64,000 nt of DNA, from the NCBI RefSeq assembly GCF_014841115.1, contig NZ_JACYTP010000011.1, forward strand, positions 1-64,000, written 5' to 3'. The translations under genes were made by a program, and so were the position numbers. Origin of the DNA: Photobacterium arenosum. GTDB lineage: Bacteria; Pseudomonadota; Gammaproteobacteria; Enterobacterales; Vibrionaceae. The notes beneath the pieces are model-generated. The model was not told the origin of the DNA. It worked only from the letters and a program-made list of their open reading frames with translations, and searched no databases. Below, piece after piece: positions 61,786 through 64,000 of this stretch. The stretch's first letter is position 1; each line of letters begins with the position of its first letter.

Positions 61786-63252
61786 ATGGCAGATCAGTAT
61801 TCCCAGGCGATTTTTTCGGGTGCTAAGTGGTCTATGATCACTATTTGGTATAACCGCTGTATCGGGCTGATCAGCACCCTGGTGCTTGTGCGTTTACTGT
61901 CGCCGGAAGATTATGGTATCGCCGGGTTCACTATGTTTTTTGTGTATTTTTTCATCGCACTATCAACGGTGGGGACCAAAAGATATGTGCTGATGGAAGA
62001 TATGACTGATGAAAATAAATTGCACAGTATTTGGTCTTTGAATCTGCTGTTTCGTATCGTGTCCGCGTTTTTTTTATTTCTGTCGGCAGACTGGGTAGCT
62101 GTTTACACCAGTGAGCCAGAGATAGCAGTGGTCATTCGTGTTGTCAGTATTATTCCCGTTATTCTTGCTTTTCATAATGTCGGTATGGATCTGTTCGAAA
62201 AAAACTTCAATTTTAAAATGGAAACCATGATGCTAATGGTAGCGAAAACACTCGGCAGTGTGTGTACCATAGCGGTTGCGTTAATTATCGGTAATTACTG
62301 GGCTTTAATTGCCGGTGTTATATTGATGGCCGTGATTGAAGTGATCACCAGCTATATTCTTTGTCCTTTTCGGCCCCGCTGGTGCACACAGTACTGGAAA
62401 GAACAGTGGGTTATATCTAAATGGCTGTATCTGGTTTCTGTGTCTGGTTATATGCGATCCAGGGTAGATATGCTGCTCTTGGGTAATATTCTTAACAGCC
62501 GCAACGTCGGTTTTTATAATATGGGGCAGGAGTTTTCCTGGCTGCCTTTTACTGACTTTCTGGCCCCGATGAATCACGGAGCATTTTCCGTGTTTTCAAA
62601 ACTGAAAGATCAGGACAGCTTACTGAAAGAAAGATTGTATTCGCAAATGGCATTGTTAATGTTTCTTGCTATGCCTGTGTCTTTTGGGGTATGCGCCATT
62701 GCGGAGGATTTTGTCTATGTCGTTCTCGGAGAAAAATGGATTGACGTTATTCCAGTCATGCAGAATTTGTCATTCTTAATGATTGTGATGACTATGTATA
62801 TGTTAATACAAACGGTATTGATCTTAAAATCCAGGATGCCGCTGTTATTTAAGTGCGATTGTCTGGCAATTTTGTTAGTGATTGGCAGTTTTTATGGTAG
62901 CGGCTACGACGATCCTGACAGCCTGTCTTTTGTTCGCTTACTGGTTGGCGGTATATTTCTGGTGTGTGTGACAACTGTGTTCTTGCTTGTGATCAGGCTG
63001 CAGGCCAGCCGTTTATTACCCGTTATTTTTGTGCCGTTTTCTGTTTCAGTATTGATGTATTTCAGCGTTATTGCTGTGGTATCTGAAATAGACAGTCATT
63101 TCTGGGCTTTACTCCTGGGTATAGTAACAGGTGTATTCGTGTATTCGGTTTCTATGCTGGCATTATTGCCGGTTTCAATCAGAGTGATTCCGGAGTATCG
63201 AAGTATACAAGCTAAAATAGGAAAAATAATCAGAACCCCTATGTTTGATTAA
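61786..63252 (+). CDS. Oligosaccharide flippase (Wzx-like)
   Basis: The 488-aa protein has about twelve to fourteen membrane segments and belongs to the polysaccharide synthesis/MATE superfamily: NRCIGLISTLVLVRLLSPED and YGIAGFTMFFVYFFIALSTV at the start, and NFKMETMMLMVAKTLGSVC further on. It should flip lipid-linked repeat units across the inner membrane. It starts 11 bp after the deacetylase stop, so they form one operon. Confidence 0.9.
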   Translation: MADQYSQAIFSGAKWSMITIWYNRCIGLISTLVLVRLLSPEDYGIAGFTMFFVYFFIALSTVGTKRYVLMEDMTDENKLHSIWSLNLLFRIVSAFFLFLSADWVAVYTSEPEIAVVIRVVSIIPVILAFHNVGMDLFEKNFNFKMETMMLMVAKTLGSVCTIAVALIIGNYWALIAGVILMAVIEVITSYILCPFRPRWCTQYWKEQWVISKWLYLVSVSGYMRSRVDMLLLGNILNSRNVGFYNMGQEFSWLPFTDFLAPMNHGAFSVFSKLKDQDSLLKERLYSQMALLMFLAMPVSFGVCAIAEDFVYVVLGEKWIDVIPVMQNLSFLMIVMTMYMLIQTVLILKSRMPLLFKCDCLAILLVIGSFYGSGYDDPDSLSFVRLLVGGIFLVCVTTVFLLVIRLQASRLLPVIFVPFSVSVLMYFSVIAVVSEIDSHFWALLLGIVTGVFVYSVSMLALLPVSIRVIPEYRSIQAKIGKIIRTPMFD

Positions 63253-63312
63253 CGTCAGTGAGGGTAGAAGAGCGGATGGATTTTCTCTATAGCGATTGAG
63301 AGTGACTTAATT

Positions 63313-63337
63313 AGTTGCATAATAATCTACTGCAACT
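63313..63337. repeat. Inverted repeat downstream of the flippase gene
   Basis: AGTTGCA and TGCAACT form a perfect 7-bp inverted repeat around 11 nt. The spacing is too wide for a typical operator pair on one helical face to be sure; it could be a regulator site for the downstream genes. Confidence 0.4.
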
Positions 63338-63475
63338 GTTAAGATCTGTTCGGGTCACTGATGACAAATTATTCATAGTCAAAATTTTGTTGGTTCGTTA
63401 ATCAGGAACTATAGTGAAAGGAGTGGTTAAAAAAGTCACAATATCTGTTAAATATGCCAGCTGGAAGCCCAGACG

Positions 63476-63500
63476 ATCTGAGCTTTTCACACGCTCAGAT
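63476..63500 (+). promoter_or_regulatory. Hairpin adjoining the ribosome-binding site of the 42-residue gene
   Basis: ATCTGAGC, loop TTTTCACAC and GCTCAGAT form a perfect 8-bp stem ending at 63500; the AAGGAG Shine-Dalgarno starts at 63501. The stem would stack directly beside the site and could shape its accessibility. Confidence 0.5.
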
Positions 63501-63513
63501 AAGGAGTTGAACA

Positions 63514-63642
63514 GTGGAATCAATCCTTTTCTCGATGGGTCTGTTTGTCTTGGTATATCTTTGTGTACGCTCAATAAGGCAGGACAAAGAATACAAAGAA
63601 TACTTAGCAAAACAGCAAAAAAATTCTAAGCATCGACGTTAG
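63514..63642 (+). CDS. 42-residue single-pass membrane protein
   Basis: A GTG at 63514, with AAGGAG 7 nt upstream, opens a 42-codon frame: a hydrophobic segment from ILFSMGLFVLVYLCVRS followed by a basic, charged tail RQDKEYKEYLAKQQKNSKHR. The stop codon TAG runs into AGGGAG, the ribosome-binding site of the next gene, so the two are probably coupled. I do not recognise it. A longer frame in another register (63414-63629) has no ribosome-binding site and is not a gene. Confidence 0.65.
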   Translation: MESILFSMGLFVLVYLCVRSIRQDKEYKEYLAKQQKNSKHRR

Positions 63643-63653
63643 GGAGCTGGAAA

Positions 63654-64000
63654 ATGAGAGATGTCGTCTTAATCAGCGTTTTCCTGATCCTGGCTTGTTT
63701 TGCTCTGAGACGCTCTTACATCGCAGTGTCACTTTGGTTGTGGTCGGGCTTATTTGTGCCGGCCTATTGGGTTTACGGGTTTGCCAAGCCGATCAGTTAC
63801 AACAGTGTGTTTGCCTTGCTGACGCTGATTACTTACCTTTTTTCCAGGAAGAAGCCCGCGGTTATATTTGACGGGGTTGTCTTCATTGCTATTTTGTTTT
63901 GGCTTCATACCGGTTTAACCACCTACAACACCATTATTTTTCCTGAACTGGTTTGGCCGGAATGGGAGAAATTTTCCAAGATCTTCCTGTTGTTCATCAT
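63654..64000 (+). CDS. O-antigen-ligase-like / exosortase-associated O-glycosylation ligase, 5' part
   Basis: The ATG at 63654, after AGGGAG at 8 nt, opens a frame that runs off the window after about 115 codons. It begins MRDVVLISVFLILACFALRR and continues SYIAVSLWLWSGLFVPAYWV, then GFAKPISYNSVFALLTLITY and WPEWEKFSKIF. This fits the N-terminus of the O-antigen-ligase-like proteins of exosortase A loci (annotated as putative O-glycosylation ligase), which begin MRD and span several helices. The rest must be read outside the window. Confidence 0.75.
   Translation, partial: MRDVVLISVFLILACFALRRSYIAVSLWLWSGLFVPAYWVYGFAKPISYNSVFALLTLITYLFSRKKPAVIFDGVVFIAILFWLHTGLTTYNTIIFPELVWPEWEKFSKIFLLFI

Noticed and set aside
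63414-63629. An open frame of 71 codons before the ligase-like gene
   Set aside because: No ribosome-binding site and odd composition. The overlapping GTG frame at 63514-63642 has an ideal ribosome-binding site, so it was preferred.

Overview
The window looks like chromosomal DNA of a marine Vibrionaceae bacterium, most likely a Photobacterium relative. The reasons are the phaB-phaA-phasin-phaC order, a CsrB RNA under a GacA/VarA-type box, a SecD/SecF pair away from yajC, and the style of the pqi, sstT and rbgA genes. The genus is an inference. No rRNA, tRNA or CRISPR array was seen.

Left to right: (1) 1-1170, the start of an IS3-type transposase cut by the window edge, a REP-associated (Y1) transposase, and copies of a short dispersed repeat containing GTGCCTGTCCC. 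(2) 1177-12869, one long minus-strand nitrogen operon, urtABCDE (urea ABC importer) followed by ureDABCE-hupE-ureFG (urease, nickel uptake and assembly). It has a sigma-54-like promoter and two TGGTGCA half-sites upstream. The dispersed repeat has entered the 5' part of ureD and the ureA-ureB junction. (3) 13275-14818, a small membrane protein and the SstT serine/threonine symporter. (4) 15199-22339, a MoxR/Bat cluster of six genes. (5) 22340-27362, a long regulatory region and the polyhydroxybutyrate genes phaB, phaA, phaP and phaC. (6) 27620-31241, pqiABC, then a small conserved protein, a ROK sugar kinase and an unannotated CsrB RNA at about 32698-33086. (7) 33123-35963, an MFS transporter, a probable new small RNA at about 34860-35006, and an RbgA/YlqF GTPase. 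(8) 36392-41562, an antiporter, a small ion channel, an unknown membrane-anchored protein and SecD/SecF. (9) 41690-46338, a family-5 (peptide/opine/nickel-type) ABC importer with a near-consensus Zur box at its start. (10) 46628-53249, small and unknown genes, a GlxA-type AraC regulator, a FabY-like ketoacyl synthase, a long-chain acyl-CoA ligase and CreA. (11) 53331-64000, a polysaccharide region related to exosortase/PEP-CTERM loci: VanZ-like protein, serine protease, PrsT-type TPR lipoprotein, GNAT acyltransferase, beta-helix protein, deacetylase, flippase, a 42-residue membrane protein and the start of an O-antigen-ligase-like protein.

The main discovery candidate is the small RNA at 34860-35006. 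It has a strong sigma-54 -24/-12 element, NtrC-like sites about 100-130 bp upstream, a perfect 9-bp internal stem and a strong intrinsic terminator, with no coding sequence for the terminator to serve. The same 7-mer, TGGTGCA, lies 100-155 bp upstream of sigma-54-like elements at the urea/urease operon and the PHA operon. The window may therefore show three members of one nitrogen-responsive regulon: urea import and hydrolysis, carbon storage, and a regulatory RNA. All calls were made by eye from the sequence; no database search was run.
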